Shown one piece after another: positions 11,254-25,500 of a DNA stretch of 64,000 nucleotides. The stretch is from Blasia pusilla. Lineage: Eukaryota; Marchantiophyta; Marchantiopsida; Blasiales. Under the pieces are notes generated by a model. That model saw nothing but the letters and a program-made list of their open reading frames with translations. It was not told the DNA's origin and searched no databases. How positions within the stretch are numbered: position 1 is the first letter of the stretch; every line of letters begins with the position of its first letter. Made by a program: the position numbers and the translations under genes. The stretch covers positions 34,534,001-34,598,000 of the forward strand of contig CM114273.1 in assembly GCA_050084515.1 (NCBI GenBank), read 5' to 3'.

Positions 11254-11574
11254 CTAAAATTTATGAAGGTTTATAGCATCATTCGGGTAAATACATGGCA
11301 AAATTGTGGAAACATAAGCCTGTAGAATGGCAACACCTAATTCTAAACCAGTTAATGCGAATACTATAAAAAAGGGAGCAAGCTGCGCTAAATACAGAAT
11401 ACCCCCCATGGATAGCATAGTCCGAGCAAACCCGCTTAAAATCTTGACTGAACTATGACCAGCCATCATATTGGCAAATAAACGTATTCCTAAGCTTAAT
11501 GCGCGAAAACAATAAGAGATTAGCTCAAGAAGTACTAAGAAAGGTGCTAACGGCAAGGGTAGAATGTATGCCAA
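11254..11574 (-). pseudogene. atp6: Mitochondrial atp6 C-terminal fragment (NUMT)
   Basis: The reverse strand encodes the last about 100 residues of ATP synthase subunit a: PLPLAPFLVLLELISYCFRALSLGIRLFANMMAGHS, ALTGLELGVAILQAYV, NDAINLH. It contains the proton-channel helix with the conserved Arg (LGIRLFANMMAGH). The N-terminal half is missing and the ATG-like start is chance. Unedited codons are clear: TCA for Leu (GHSSVK), CGG for Trp (FARTML), TCC for Phe (twice), CCA and CCG for Leu (ILPCIYPND). Its presence with nad6 in the same orientation supports a mitochondrial insertion into the nuclear genome. Confidence 0.88.
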
Positions 11575-12606
11575 CCGCTCGAAAAGGCATCAAAGTAAGC
11601 CAGATCCGAATGGACTTACTAATTGTGGTGCTCCTTTTGTGGCTGTTTTCTTAAAGTTTACCAATGATCATTGGAATATCATTCTCGGTAATGCAATTTT
11701 CTATTGGTAATTCCAAGGTCCCATGTATATGTTGGACAGATAGGGGATGTTTGCACCAGTTTGGGGCTCCTTTTAGTTCATATCCTGGACTAGTTTTTGT
11801 AAAAGCTATGGGTCTCGAAATTCAAAGATATGCAGGGGTTCCAACTCTAATCATATGGAGAAGAATATTCTGTGCTCACCATACAAACCACGCGAGACCC
11901 TAATAAAATGGATGCTCCTCCTCCCTCGCTCCTGGAAACGGAGAGGGCTTGAGCGTGAGACAAAGTAAGAAGTTTATGATTGGGTAGTTATATTTTTAAT
12001 TATTCATAAAAGACCTAAAATCCACAGAATAGCAATTTATTGCGAGCGTAAAAATCAAACAATAGGGCATTTTTTTGTGTGTGTCGGTCCCGGAAGAAAA
12101 TAAAATAAAATGATATACAAAAAAGAGATTGAAAAAGCAACATAGTAGTTAATATCCAAGACATTATTGGTGGCATGGCATGTGCAAACATAATGTACTT
12201 GGAGCAAGGTACATGTATCCTTTACTAAAAAATGCCCCAACTCCTTGTGGATATGTTGCACCAATAGTGCTCATTGTGAAGGAGGAGGCACCACTCACAC
12301 TCTCTCATCCTTCTGTACTTGCAAGACATGTGTCCCCTCCTATTTGAATCACTTGGTTTGTTGTAGAATCCAATCGTGCTCTTTGGTGCCCAATATGTCT
12401 ACTATGATGCCAATATGCAAGTATTCCATTATCACTCTATTCTTGTGGATATCTTGGCAACATGTCGTGTCCTCACCAACCTTTAGACCTGGGGATTCCT
12501 TTGTTGACCTTGTCGTTGGAGTAAGTGTCATATGGCTCTCTATGGCCAAAGATCCCAAATAGGCAAATGCATATCATCCATGCACCATCAACAAAAGAAA
12601 ATCTTG
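11575..12606. other. No gene seen; repeat of a 7.7-kb motif, AT-rich spacer
   Basis: The beginning (11616-11720) shares CTTACTAATTGTGGTGCTCC and TATTGGTAAT words with 7764-7840. No domain or RNA was recognised in the rest. Confidence 0.35.
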
Positions 12607-13105
12607 CATTTTATGACTATGATATATGACTAGATTGAATCATTGATGATTAAAAATGACTCATAATGATTGATGACTTGTAGACTCATACGAATCGAGT
12701 CCTTTACCAATAATGACTTAGCTACCAAGCCGTTAATAAATAAATAATGCATTAAAAAAAAACACCCATTTTCTCCTCATTTTTCCGTCCTCCATCCATC
12801 CAATTTCCTTTTTTTTTCGCCTTCCTCCATATTAAATTTCCCATCCTCTATCCGTCCGCCTTCTATCCATCCATGTTCTGTACGACCTGCCCTACCTCCG
12901 ACATATGACTTTGATATATAAATGGGTTGAGTCATTAATGATAAAGAATGACTCGTAATGATTGATGACCCGTAGAGTCAAACAAACCAAGTCATTAAAC
13001 GTTAGTGACTAAGGCTACCAAATCATTAATAAATGACTAACACATCAACAAAAAACATCCGTTTTTCCATCCTCCATCCATCCATTACCCATCCATCCGA
13101 CATTC
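12607..13105. repeat. Diverged direct duplication of an about 200-bp non-coding block
   Basis: The block at about 12615-12815 (ATGACTATGATATATGACTAGATTGAATCATTGATGA, then TGACTCATAATGATTGATGAC, then CCATCCATCCAATTT) reappears, diverged, at about 12904-13100 (ATGACTTTGATATATAAATGG, TGACTCGTAATGATTGATGAC, CCATCCATCCATTACC). Both copies end in a CCATCCATCC tract. No coding capacity was found. Confidence 0.6.
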
Positions 13106-15473
13106 GGAACGAGGGGTTAGTACTCCATGCTGACCCTTGTGTTCAAATACACTCCATGGCACGTATGATCTTGTAGATGATGCAGTCCTCCACAAGACTG
13201 ACTTGTGAACTTTGGTTGTTGTTGCCTTGTATACAATGGTATGAGTCTTACTTACTTCGACTCTCTATATCCTCTCTACAATCAAGGGTCCACCACTTGC
13301 TCTCTAGTTGCAACTAACTATGTGTGTGGAGTAGTCACCACACATGGCATCTTCCTTGTATCACTCATTATAGTGACCCTATAACCTAAACCCTAAACCC
13401 ATGCTTAACTAGTAACTCCTAGCTCAAAACGCTTTGTCAGCAAGATTACCGACTTCAAAGTTGGGCTATCTGGTGACATGATCATCCACTCTCACACTCA
13501 TCTCAATAAGACATGGTTGAGCATATGATACCAAACATATGCATATATCTCTTGGGCCTCCTCGAAGAATTCCTCAAGCAAATTGACCATAGGCAGCATC
13601 AATTGACTAGCTCCAATTTCCCAATAATCAACATCCACTAGCCTTCCATAAGAACCAGATGAGGTGGCTATATGTCCACTCTAGGTTGCACTATATGATT
13701 GATCACATTCATATAGTCTAGATGTGAGTAAAATATCCACTTCTTGATCTCTGTTGTATGCAAAGCTAAGGACTCGTGGTAATCGTCCATCAAGGGACCC
13801 TCCAAGTGTTGAAACACCATCTTCCAAGCACTAAACATAATTTTCTAATTTGTGTCTAATGGATCCCTCCAATGAGCATGGGAATTCACTCTCTAGTGTC
13901 CCTTTCTCCTTTGAGGTTGAATTTTGTGTGCACTATCGTGGTTCCTTAGAGACAAACTCTTTGCATAGTGCTCCACTACTCTCACCAATCCTCCTCTCAA
14001 GTTCTGGGCAAGGTGTCGTGCTAACTCTTGTGCTTCTCTCACACGATCAACTCACACTCTTGCTCTAGCAAAGCCAACTTCCTCAAAAATCAACAATTGC
14101 ATCCAAGGCACCGTGATCTATACCCTTATACAATCCTATACATGGGTAATGTGGCATGGTGTGATGACACTCTACATTAATCTATGTCATTCGTCCTACA
14201 ATCAGCATCAAAACCACCCTCGAAGGCATTCTAGACAAGCATATGGCCCCCAAAAACCCATACATTCACTGCTCTCATTTTATATTCGTGCCCATCCGAT
14301 ACAAGCCCCAACTACACAACACCACAGAAAAATCCTTACATATGCATAACAAGACCAAAATGGTTAACTTTGGTATGGCAGCGATGATGATGTTGCTCCT
14401 CTAAAAAATTGGAAAACCATCTCCCTCATGTCGTTAGCAAGTCAACCTCCTTGGCACTGACGTAGTTTCATGATTGATAATGACACAACACAACTATGAG
14501 CAGAACGATACAAAAATGGCACAAACGATACAAAAATGGCACAAACGATACCGCACGGCTAGAGGCGGCATAGCACCTCACAACAACAACAACAACATTA
14601 CAACAATAATACACAACTTGGTGTAGCCATGCGTGGCACGACATAGGAGTGGCGGCACAATAAGGCTACATGCATAACCCTGTGTCAATGGGCCGCCAAT
14701 ACAACTTTGACACTTCCTTCAAAACGTTAGAACAAGCCAAACTCATTGGCAACTATGGGCAATGCATCATAGCATGGGATGAAGTAAAGATCTCTAGAAC
14801 ATGGAATAACACCTCTCACTATGCTCATACTTGACGAGTCATTTCATGGCGCGAAACGACGAGAAATCACATATCGTTGAAGAACTAGATTCATTCATTG
14901 TGGCAATGCATTGTCAATCCCAACAACCAATATTAGCGTGACACAACAAGCCATTGCAAATTGTAATTGTGAGACTAAGCGTAGCATGATTGATCATCAA
15001 CAACGTCAACACCTTAAAATCGGTTGGCGAACTAGCACTAATAAGCTCAAGCATGATGCAAGAGAGGGAACAAGCACACACATGTGCAAATGCAACATGG
15101 GTGGGCATTGCTACCATGGCATGGTCATAGGCTCATAACTAAGGCCAGCTAGCCCTGCGGCCCGACCAAGTAGTGATCATGGAGATTATCACAACTTGTC
15201 CCTTGCTAGACCGTTTTTTGTGGATTGTCGTTTGCATTGCCTTCCTACTTTTCTTGTCTACCACATCAACAAACTCTGCAACAGAAAATAGTCTTGTATG
15301 TGGTGACAATTCACCATCCTAAGGCTCCAATCTACGAAATTCCGCAACACTTTCAAATACGTTGTTCCTTTTTGAAATTTATGACATCAAATAGCATTCA
15401 TCTCATGTAGAAACATATAGAAGATGAAAGTTCTTTCTAAACCCACGAGCTGAAAGGTAACACTAAAATTTTT
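13106..15473. other. Intergenic sequence, no gene recognised
   Basis: Only short chance frames are present. Small features are two telomere-like CCTAAAC units at 13384-13400 and a 22-bp tandem repeat (ACGATACAAAAATGGCACAA) at about 14507-14553. Confidence 0.45.
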
Positions 15474-15620
15474 TAGAGGCATTGAGAAAAATGGGGAAGA
15501 GATTGATGAAGCTCTGGCGAACCTCTGTCACTCTTATAGAGCTGCTTCTGATCAGGGAACGAGTCTCTTAGATTCTGATTTGAATCTTTCAGCTTTTGCA
15601 CACATCAGTATGAAAAATGT
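15474..15620 (+). other. Possible orphan exon or decayed coding fragment
   Basis: One frame reads EKNGEEIDEALANLCHSYRA and then SDQGTSLLDSDLNLSAFAH before running into the minisatellite. The composition is protein-like, and an AG precedes the stretch (TTTTTTAGAGG). I recognise no family and see no partner exon, so this could be chance. Confidence 0.2.
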
Positions 15621-15622
15621 AG

Positions 15623-16305
15623 ATGGAGTTTACGGTGAGAACAATCCATACATCATCACACAGCTGCATTTTGATTGTGATAACGATCAATCCTGAAACT
15701 CGAGCAATCCATATATCATCACACAGCTGCATTCTGATTGTGATAATGACCAATCCTGAAACTGGAGAAATCCATACATCATCACAGCTGCATTTTGATT
15801 GTGAGAATGATCAATCCTGAAACTGAAGCAATCCATACATCATCACACAGCTGCATTTCGATTGTGATAATGATGAGTCTTGAAACTGGAACAAACTATA
15901 CTATACATCATCACAGCTGTATTTAGATTGTGATAACTACCAATCCTGAAACTGGGGCAATCCATAATCATGACAGCTGCATTTACATTGTGACGAATAT
16001 CAATCCTGAAACTGCAGTAATTCACACAGCTGCGTTTAGATTGTGATAACAGTCAATCCTGAAAGTGGAGCAATCCATACATCACAGCTGCATTTCTATT
16101 GTCAGTGCGATCAATCCCGAAACTGGAGCAATCCTAGATTCTCAGTTATCACAGTTAGATTGTGATAATGATGTATCCTGAAGCTGGAGCAGTCTATACA
16201 ATATCACAGCTGCATTTAGTTTGTGATATCGATCAATCCTGAAACTGGAGCAGTTCACGCATCATCACAGCTGCATTTAGTGATGACAATCTGAATTCAG
16301 CTTCA
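15623..16305. repeat. Minisatellite, about 11 degenerate units of about 61 bp
   Basis: The unit is roughly AATCCATACATCATCACA, then CAGCTGCATTTAGATTGTGA, then TAATGATCAATCCTGAAACTGGAGC. Units differ by substitutions and by loss of one ATC or ACA step, giving spacings of about 50-67 bp. The array ends about 220 bp before the stop codon of CFAP57 (gene on the opposite strand). Because the units are diverged the array is old. Confidence 0.88.
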
Positions 16306-16529
16306 GTCAGTTTCTTGTAGTGAATCATACCCTCAGTTCGTGGCCTCTTTTTCTTTGCTCTCCACTGCTCTTGTTCCAAGAGTCATCACTCAGGCTATGG
16401 AAGAGGAGGCGAGGATCTCATCGTGTCTTCAGCTCGATAGGAAAACTTGCCAAGCTCCAGGTTTAGATCGATTCCATCCTCTACACTTCGAGTTTTCGTG
16501 GAGTCAACCTCACAATTTCTTGAATGCCT

Positions 16530-19500
16530 TCAATGCCTCTTGCCTTTCTCCGTATCCGGCGAGAGCAAATCTCTGGCCGCCGACGAGGTGGAGGAGCCAG
16601 AAACAGGTCGCTGCATTTCCTCGTGGGGGGCGACCACCTGCACTTTCTTGCCAGAAGAAGATGAAGGCCTCTTGGAAGAGTGCTGATCCGGCTCCTCAAA
16701 GACTGTACCATCCATGGGTGGCAGCTCGCCTCTGGATTTGGGGCGGGACTGCACCTGCTCAAACTCCTGGATCGTAGCCTCAAGGTGTCGGATCCTATCA
16801 ATCTTGGAGGACAACTGGGATTCGAGCTCGATGATCCTGTGACGCATGCCATCCACCTCCAGTTGCTGGCTGAGAGTAATCAACTCTTCTGAGCTGTGTC
16901 CTCCCAAGGCTGTTTGTTTCCTGCCACTGCCCCCACTACTGGTGCGGCGTGGGGGAGAGCCACCACTTGTCTGACCCATCTTTTGGGTGTTCGTCTTGAT
17001 GATCTTCAGCTCTCGCCTCAGCTCATTCAGCTCCTTAATTAGAGACACGTTTTCCTGCAAGACGTGCTGGTGATTCGTGTGGTGTGCCTCCATCTCCTTC
17101 TGAAGCTTGCGCCTTAGACCCGCCACCTGATCACATGAAAGGTGATGATGGGCTTGATATCAATGTGTCTACTCTTGTCCTGGGGGTCCGCATGTGTCAG
17201 GTTAGAAGAATGAATGAACTGATCGATCTTCTATGGAGGCCCACGATGACCATAGCACTACCATTTCCAAGAATTGCAGTAACCAGGATATGCCCTATCA
17301 AGCAAGAAGTGACAGCATTCTCCCAAGAAGCTAACCGTAAGCCTCTGGCAAAGGAAATTCGCCATTTGAACCTGGCTCCCGTTGTGGACATAAAAACACT
17401 CAAAAAGGTAGGGAGCCTCAGGGGAGTCCCTTCTAATGGTGTCATGAAAGATCCAACTGAAAAGTATTATCATCGAGTTTAGAGTTTAGAGTTTCTTCAT
17501 TGTTGAGATCCTCTCAATGACAACCTCTATATCAGCTGTCTTCTGTTTTTGTTGGTGACAACTTTCTCTTTCCAACCATGGACTGCACTCATTGAGTGGT
17601 GCCTGTCTTATCACCTTGAGTCCTTGTAAAGGGTGCTAGTGAGTGGGAGAGACTCTGCTCACTACGTAGTGCTATCCTATCCTTGCGACCACAGAACCTG
17701 GAGGGTGCGAGAGAGTGGGATGGGTGCAGAGAAAGGAAGAGGATATCAGAGGACGGAGACTCTCTTGTGTAGTGTGAGTGCTGACCATGCAAATTGTTGG
17801 GGTGGAGCTTCCAAGTGTAAACCAAGAAGCTCTTTACAGCGCTATCTACCTTGCCTGATTGCGATCCCCCAAACACATTACTTGCCAGTGCAGCAGCATT
17901 GTGTAGTGAATCTAGGCTACCGGATGTGTTGAATAGTTCTGTTGTTACCAGCTTAGCAGACCCTTAGCTAAGAGAGATGAGAGAAGGTCTTCTTTCTCAA
18001 ATTTGTTCATGGAGAAGGTTGAGGGACTGCAAATGGTTTCTGATTGGATTTTGAGGAAGACTTGACAGTCAAGTTAAGCGATCCTACTCTGTGCTACTTC
18101 GGAGAGTTACTCTTGCTTTCCTGCAAGACTAGCGGAGAGGCTGGTGGCCATTACCGATCTCTCAAGAAAGTCTCGTTGCCGCTTGCTGTCCTCCTCCAGC
18201 TCTTCGTCAACTGGGATGAGGTCAATCTTGTCTTCCACATACTTCCTGAAAAGGTTTATTACTGCAGCTTTGAGAGCCTCCGGGTCCTGCAGATGATCAA
18301 CATTGATAGGCCAGGCTAGAGTAACTACAAGAGGCTCCACAATTCAGTCTATCACTCATTCAATCAACCCAACAATGAGATCTGCAGATTGATAAGCAAC
18401 CCATTTAGATCCTCTGCCAAACCTAAACACAGAAGTTTCCTTCCTCTCTCTAGACCCTGTTCATTATCAAATCATGACCAGAACATAACCAAACTTCTCA
18501 GAGCCATGAGACTAGAAATTCCAATATTTACTGGCCCTAGTTAGGTGGGCCAGATCATACGAGATGAGGGACAGTAATTGACACCCGTGTTTTGCAATAA
18601 AGATCAACGTTCTAGATTTTCTAGAGATGATGAATGGAATCAAAAAGAAGCCAGGAAAGGTTCACAAAGGCTTTCGATCTCCTCTTTATGTCCTTGAAGA
18701 CTAAAGTCGCAACGTTGTCTCTCTGCCAAGTACTGCGTAGCTTAGCTGACTTTTCAAAGGCTTCATTCTTCCTTAAACTCTGTCCCTATCTCCTAAGCAA
18801 CAGGTCACTAAACCTTTCTTCTGGCTGATTCAGGTGGAGGTACTGCAGAGTTTATTAACTTTGCAAAGGTTTGTTCTTCCTTGTAGCTCTTGTATCGCTC
18901 TGAAGTTGTAGGCCTCAAAACCTTTCTTAAGATTGATTCAGTTAACTCTAATCAGCAAACCTGACGTTGTCTCTTCCATACAAGATTTCAGTTGATCTGA
19001 ACGTTAATGAGCATAAATTCCATTCAGTCTCACATGCACTGACAGGTGCATGGAGTGGAGAAAGATCTGGGGCATGTGTCTTCCATTTAGGAGCTGAAAT
19101 ACAATAGATTCCAGTGATAACATGATTCCCTTGAGCATGGATGAATAAAACAATGCTGAGGGTCTGAGCGTACATACAGTGATGAGTTGAGCAAGCTCAT
19201 AGTAGTCGTGTTGGAAGTGTTTCAGAGTTGAAACTGCCAACACATTTGCACGTTTAAGAGCTTCTTCCTCATTCTGGACTCCTTGCAACTTCAACTTCAG
19301 CTGGCACAGAGCCAAGTCCTTCTTTCCACTCATAGCGTGTGATCTGCTCCATTCGTCAATAAACAGCTGAAGAACTCAGAGACAGAAGCTTCTACCAAAC
19401 GTAGTGTATTCCAGTTAGTCATTCATTTTTTCCAGTTCAAACACAGCCCAAAAATTGCACTGAGATTCACCTTTCTAGCTCTATTTCCATCTTCCGTATC

Positions 19501-22500
19501 TGATCTCTGGCATCCTGTAGTTCAGCTTCTCTTGGCTCAATCTGCTCGCTTAGATCCTTGATCTTGAAGTCCAGCACGAACTTGAATTTTTCGAGCTCCT
19601 GCTCGAAAAATTCCAACGACACTTTCCAATGGTTTGTGAGTGACTCGCTTTGGTACATCTGACTGCCTTTGATGAGTGCTTCCACAATTTTATCGATGGG
19701 TGCAAACTACCACTCCACTGCTTGCACTAAGCACCACTAAAGAGCATTAAGTTGGACGGTTGGTTTGTTACGGATTAAAGGTTTGGCTGCTAACCAAATT
19801 CTTCCTTTTCATCTCATAAATTTGGCGCTCTTTCTCTCCAATTGTTTCATCTCTCTCCTGTATATCTTTCTTCAAACCACTGAATCCAACACCAAACATG
19901 AATAACCTTTCATAAGACATTAGAATCCACTTTTCTCAGGGCTCAATGTCGATCACTAAGAGATGTCAAATCATGAAACTCAGAAAAAGCGTGAACTTCT
20001 CTCAGTAGAACCATGTTCTGAGTTGCTCAAGGAACACTATTTAAACGGCAAGATAGACCAAATCCTTGGAAATTAATGTCATCTGTCTCCAAGCTTCCCA
20101 ACTGCAAGCCTTGAAAACCTGATGACTTCATAGTAGAAAATACTCAAGTAGATACCAATCAGAGTGCGAAGGAGTCCAGCTGAGGGGTAATGATATGTGG
20201 GGATGGCATACTGAACTACGCACTAGATTCTCAGCAAGAGAATGTGAACAAGTGCCTGTAATCTTGATTGTGAAGTTAAAAGGTAGAAAAGTGTACGCAA
20301 TGTCACGTTCTAAAGAGCCAATTATCTCGTAAAGCTCCTTCTTCTGTTGGAATAGCAGCATTAGCTCCTCCCTCTGCTCTTCGTTCTCCTTTTGAAACTC
20401 GCTAAATTTTTTCTTCATGACCCCATTCTCACCTTTCAACCGTGTCACCGTCTCCTTCTCAGCAGCCACTAGAGCATCATACCTGCCATTTGTGCAACGG
20501 AAATGTTGGACAGAAGACTCGAAATCTGCAAACCACTCTCCTGCAAAGTGAGAAAACAGAAGATATGTACCCTGCTATTTGTAAGTTGACTCTAACAGAA
20601 AAATGTATATTAGGGCGCTGAATTACATCACCTCTCAATGCAACATGGTGCACAACTTCTACAAATCTACAGGATTATGTGAAAAGGTCAGGTAATATAT
20701 CGCAAGATATATTACTTCTCCTTCTGATCCTCAATCTCTTTGTCAGTGTCTTCTTCCATTTGGTGCCTGATTTCCTCAAAGTCAAGAAGACTCTGGGCTG
20801 CTTCCTCTTTCAGTTTCTTATACGCTTCCTCCTGCATCTCTATCTTATCCTCAAAGGTATCAGTGATGTCCTGTTTCACACATTCAAGATTGCAGTATTA
20901 GATGCATTGAACCATCTTTGTCATGTTTTGCATGGGGTGGGTGGATGATAGTGTACTATGTCAATCAAAAATTTCTATCTCTAATTTTGTCAAGCCCCAA
21001 ATTTAACTGAGATAGTTACCAACTTAGAGCCCTGCTAACTTTTAAGGTAATCTCGAATTAGGGTTGACCATGATGATCAATTTGGGGTGAAAATTGACTC
21101 AGAAGACCTAAGTGTCACAAATGACATCCCTCATACACATTTGACCTCCGCTTGGAATCTGGTCTTGAATTCTACTGTATGCACAGTTTCACTGGTAGAA
21201 CTCCTTGGGCATTTGGCATGTCTTGCCGTGCTCACATCGCTGCGGAGTGATCCAAGAGAAGTCGCGAGAGTGAGCTCTATGCAAGCCAGGTCGTTTGGTC
21301 CAGTTGGGTGCTGGAGATTCGATTGCACTTCTGTCAAAGAGACCTATGAGTGATTTCTCAAACCTATTCCCCAACCAAAATACACGTGGATAGAAGGGCC
21401 CTCTTTTGCTTACAACAAGAGCCTTCTGATGCTTCTCCTCCATGATTGCCCGGTCCTCTGCATACTCCAATCTTTGGAGTTCTTTCTCATTCTCCAAAGC
21501 TTGATACCTGGCAAAGGAACCCATTTCAGGAGGAGTTGAATAGTTGCTTTGAGGTTTATGGGGAACATCTTTTGAAAGAACTACTCCTCTACAACTTCTA
21601 CTGTGGAGAGCAAAGTACAGTACGGGACTGACTCGTTCAAGGCAAACAACCGATCCTCTAGAAGGTAGCTTCCCAGCACCTTGCCACCTCAACAAGCATC
21701 TTCTTCTGGTACTGTTCTTCCATTTCGGCTAGCCGTCCTATCTGCAAATCTTCCAGTTGCTTTTGCTTCTGCTCTAATTCCAACTCCTACAAGTCAACCA
21801 GGTCCCATTGTTAGCTATAATGGTGCACACAGGAGTTACACGCTGTGTCTCTCCATTTCTAACCAAGGTTCCAATCCTCTGCTCCTGATGATGAAGCCTC
21901 CAACTGAACCCCAAAGGTAAAAGGGCAGCACCAGGTAGGAATTTGAGAATCAACCAGTTGGGAAACACCCATTACGCATAGTAGCAACTCACAGAGCTTC
22001 AAGCAGATCAAGGACCATTGTCTTTTCTGGTAGACTCAATCCCAGTTTCATTGGGTACACAGTATCCCAAGAGATGAATACTCTAACACCAATGTCCCAA
22101 TTCATGTCCCATAAAGGAATGGAGAGAAGGCAATAGAAATGTGATAAACTTCATTGTAAGATAGAGATCGTTGTCAAACCTTGTCATTCTTCTGCTGAAT
22201 GATTGCTTCGTACTTGATTTTCATTTCACCAAAGTCTTTCTCAAAGCCATCAGTGAGCTCCTTAATGCGAATACCTAGTCCTTCGTCCTTGAGCCTTATT
22301 TGGTACTCACAATGACCTTGAACCTCTGTGACCTAATGCAAGTAGGCCATCTAGATTTAGGACGATAACTGTAGCATCCACGTTATGGAATAACATGAGA
22401 GGGTTTTATAAATATTTTGGATGTGGAAAGATATTTCCTAATGCTAAGAACGAAATCACCAAGACCTTCAAACTGTAAGCACTGAAGTAGGCAGTCACCT

Positions 22501-25500
22501 AAGATCCAAATCTTGAAGCTTGCCCTGAAAGCATTCTGATTTAAGAAAATCGATCCAGACTTTGGTTATCATTGATCCAAACAGATAAAAATTCGTGATT
22601 CAAAACATGATTGTCTTACTTGCTGCTCCAAGTCAAAAACTCGCGATTTCAACTCTTCCAGATCGACCTTCAAAATGAGCACCTCGCTGGACCAGTGTGA
22701 TGCATCCTTTTCCTTTTTGGCTACATGGCTTGCTAGAGTTTTCTCCTTGTCGCGAACCTCAAACATCACCAATGCTCCATCCTCACCGGCACTCATCAAC
22801 CATGAAGAATCAGAACTTGCACACAGTCGACTGACTGGGCCATTGTTTGATTGAACCTCGAAAAACTCGCCTGCTTCCAATACCAAACTTCAACAGGAAT
22901 TCTGTGCAGAGTTGATTCAAACAAAGGGTGACAAATGTAGTGCAGACAGATTATGCATCGCAGTCCTGGAAAGTAACTTTGATGCTTCATCAAACTGTCA
23001 TTTTCACCATGGCAACTGCTCAAAACCAAACAGAGAGGATCGCAAATAGATAAAATTATGAAGTATCCTGAATGGAAACACCTGTATGCCAATAGACACA
23101 ATCATCGTACCTGTCAGGGGATATCGATAAGCCCGCACACCACCCAATTCTGTTCCAGCAAATAGGAGGCGGCTTCCCATGGGAAGGGCAATTTGGGTGA
23201 GAAGCACAGGATTGAAAAATTCCTGTAGTTCAAGGTTCCATGTAAGCATTTGATCATCCTTTAATGGTACTAACAAACTGTCACTCCAACAGCTTTGAAC
23301 TCTCTTGCAGGAGGTAGCTCATATGAGGATCCAAATTGTGTAGGAAGGCACACACCTTAATAACGGTTGACTCATCAAGTTCCTTAATTTTATGGTCTGA
23401 TCCAACACCAAAGAAGGATTTGGAATCCTTCAACCCAATGACAGACGTGTAGACACACCCTTTGATCACATTCTCACGAGAACGTTTCAATTCACGGATC
23501 TGCCATTCATAGACAGCTCCATCCACTCCAGCAGTTAGCATAGACGTATCATCTGGTGACCACCAAATACTTCGGACCTGTGCCATCGCCATCGTCAAAT
23601 TGTGTCCTTCATAAGCGCTCAAGTCCATGCACCTAAAAGTCATTGAAAGAAAAAGAAAAACCTAAATTCATAAAGCTGGTGAGGCATCGGAATAGCACTG
23701 GCCGTTCCGTAATTCTATGCTACAAGGTTTTACTGAAGGGACCACGCACATGTGCTGAGGATAAAGATCTTAACTCTACTTCAGCTTTCAGTAACCACAA
23801 TAGGTGACTTCATGGACAAACATTCCAGTGATGATATTTGAGAGCACAGAAGCCATTAAATCAAATCCCAGCTGGAGCAGGAAAGGAAACAGAACTGCCA
23901 CGTGCATGCAAAACGAGTCTGAAGAGTCATACCTTACCATTGTGCGCACGAAGATTTCCCAGATTCTCAAAGTTGTAAGTGGAAAAGATATACACAACGT
24001 TACTTTGCACTGCAGCAAAGTACTGTCCACCATTACTGAAAGCACAGTCCTGGCAGGACTTGATATTGAACTCTTTCGCTATGCGAATGTCATCAATTAA
24101 TATGTTCATCAGTCGCAACTTGTCCGTGAATCCCACCAGTATATGCAGGCCTGAAGCATACACCAACAGACAGCATAATTTGGTTGAAATTGCAACTGTG
24201 AGAGCAGGAATAGAGTTTGCTTTTTAATATTCACTTTCACTTTGAAAAGTTGCCCTAAACGCTGCCTTTTTTTCATCTGTACGTAACGATCTATGTTTAG
24301 GATTGTTATCTAATCCTCTAGGGTTTCCCAAGAGCCTCCTTTAGTCTTTGTTAAGACCTTTAGGATTCAACAAGCCAGGAGCTGTCTTACAGGAGCAAGA
24401 GGCTCACCAGAGCACTCTACATTCTCCCAGATTATTACTCACCCTTTCCCCAGCTCCTGGACCTGCCAATTTCTTGAGTCCTGCCTCTCAGCCTGGGTGG
24501 CTGACCTATTGTGAATGAAGGAGTTGATGATGTTTCAGAGGATATACTGCAGGAGGAGATAGTGTGCTGCCTGAAGAGGCATCAATAGTGTAGAGAGTCT
24601 CTTCTTCCTATAAGGAGAAAGTCTATGAACAGTAGATCAGTCAGATCTCTCTCACTGTTTTGTAAGTTTCCCTCCCGCTTTCTCATCTGTGAAGCTATTC
24701 CCATGTATCTGTAATCTGTGGTTTCTTGGATTGATTGTAGGATTTCATATAAAATTGTCTGCTATTCCAAATATTTCTTCCATTGTTTTCACTTAGTTTT
24801 AACTATGGTTAGTTCTGCAAACTATGGTTGGAAGTTCACCTTGGTTACACGTCTCGCACTTCAGTTAGATTTCTAGTTATTTTTTAACCATTCTTGTTGG
24901 TTCTGGTCATGTTAGTTGTGCTCATGGTGTGCTGGCGTGCCCATGTTGTGTTGCCCTGATGTGCTGGCCCTTCCACCTTCCCTTCAGCTAGCCCCTTCTA
25001 GGAAACTATATAACTCCCTCTCTCTTTCCTACTTCTTTGATTCACTTCTACTCCTGCCCTCTAAGGAAGTGTGTCTTGAGATTAGCTCCTACATACCTGA
25101 ACCCCTGATGGTGCCTTGATCAACTAAGAAGGAATGTGCATTGGTGTGGAGAATGCTCCAAGAACGAATCTACCACATAACTCCTGCATCTTGGTTTCAA
25201 CCACCTCTCTTCAGGTCTTGTGAATTCTAATAAGGTGTTGCTTTGCCAAGCACCTAGTTCTCAATAGAAGTTACAGACTAGTTCTGCATGCAATCCATTT
25301 CAGGTTTTCTCTTTCAGGTTTGTAAGTGATTACCCTCAAGTACATGGTTCAGTGAAAGATCCTGGCGGGATGTACTATCTTTCTATGCTTTTAAAGTTTT
25401 AAAAGTGAGATCTGAGAGAAGTAGAATTCTGATTTCAACATTGACTTGAGAAACAAATTAGTTCTATTGTCGAAGGCAGGTTTGAGTTCCAAGGTTTTAT

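Noticed and set aside
13384-13400. Telomeric repeat (CCTAAAC units)
   Set aside because: Only two units; too short to indicate a telomere or an interstitial array.
15623-16305. CRISPR-like array
   Set aside because: Units are diverged and contiguous, without unique spacers between constant repeats; it is a eukaryotic minisatellite.
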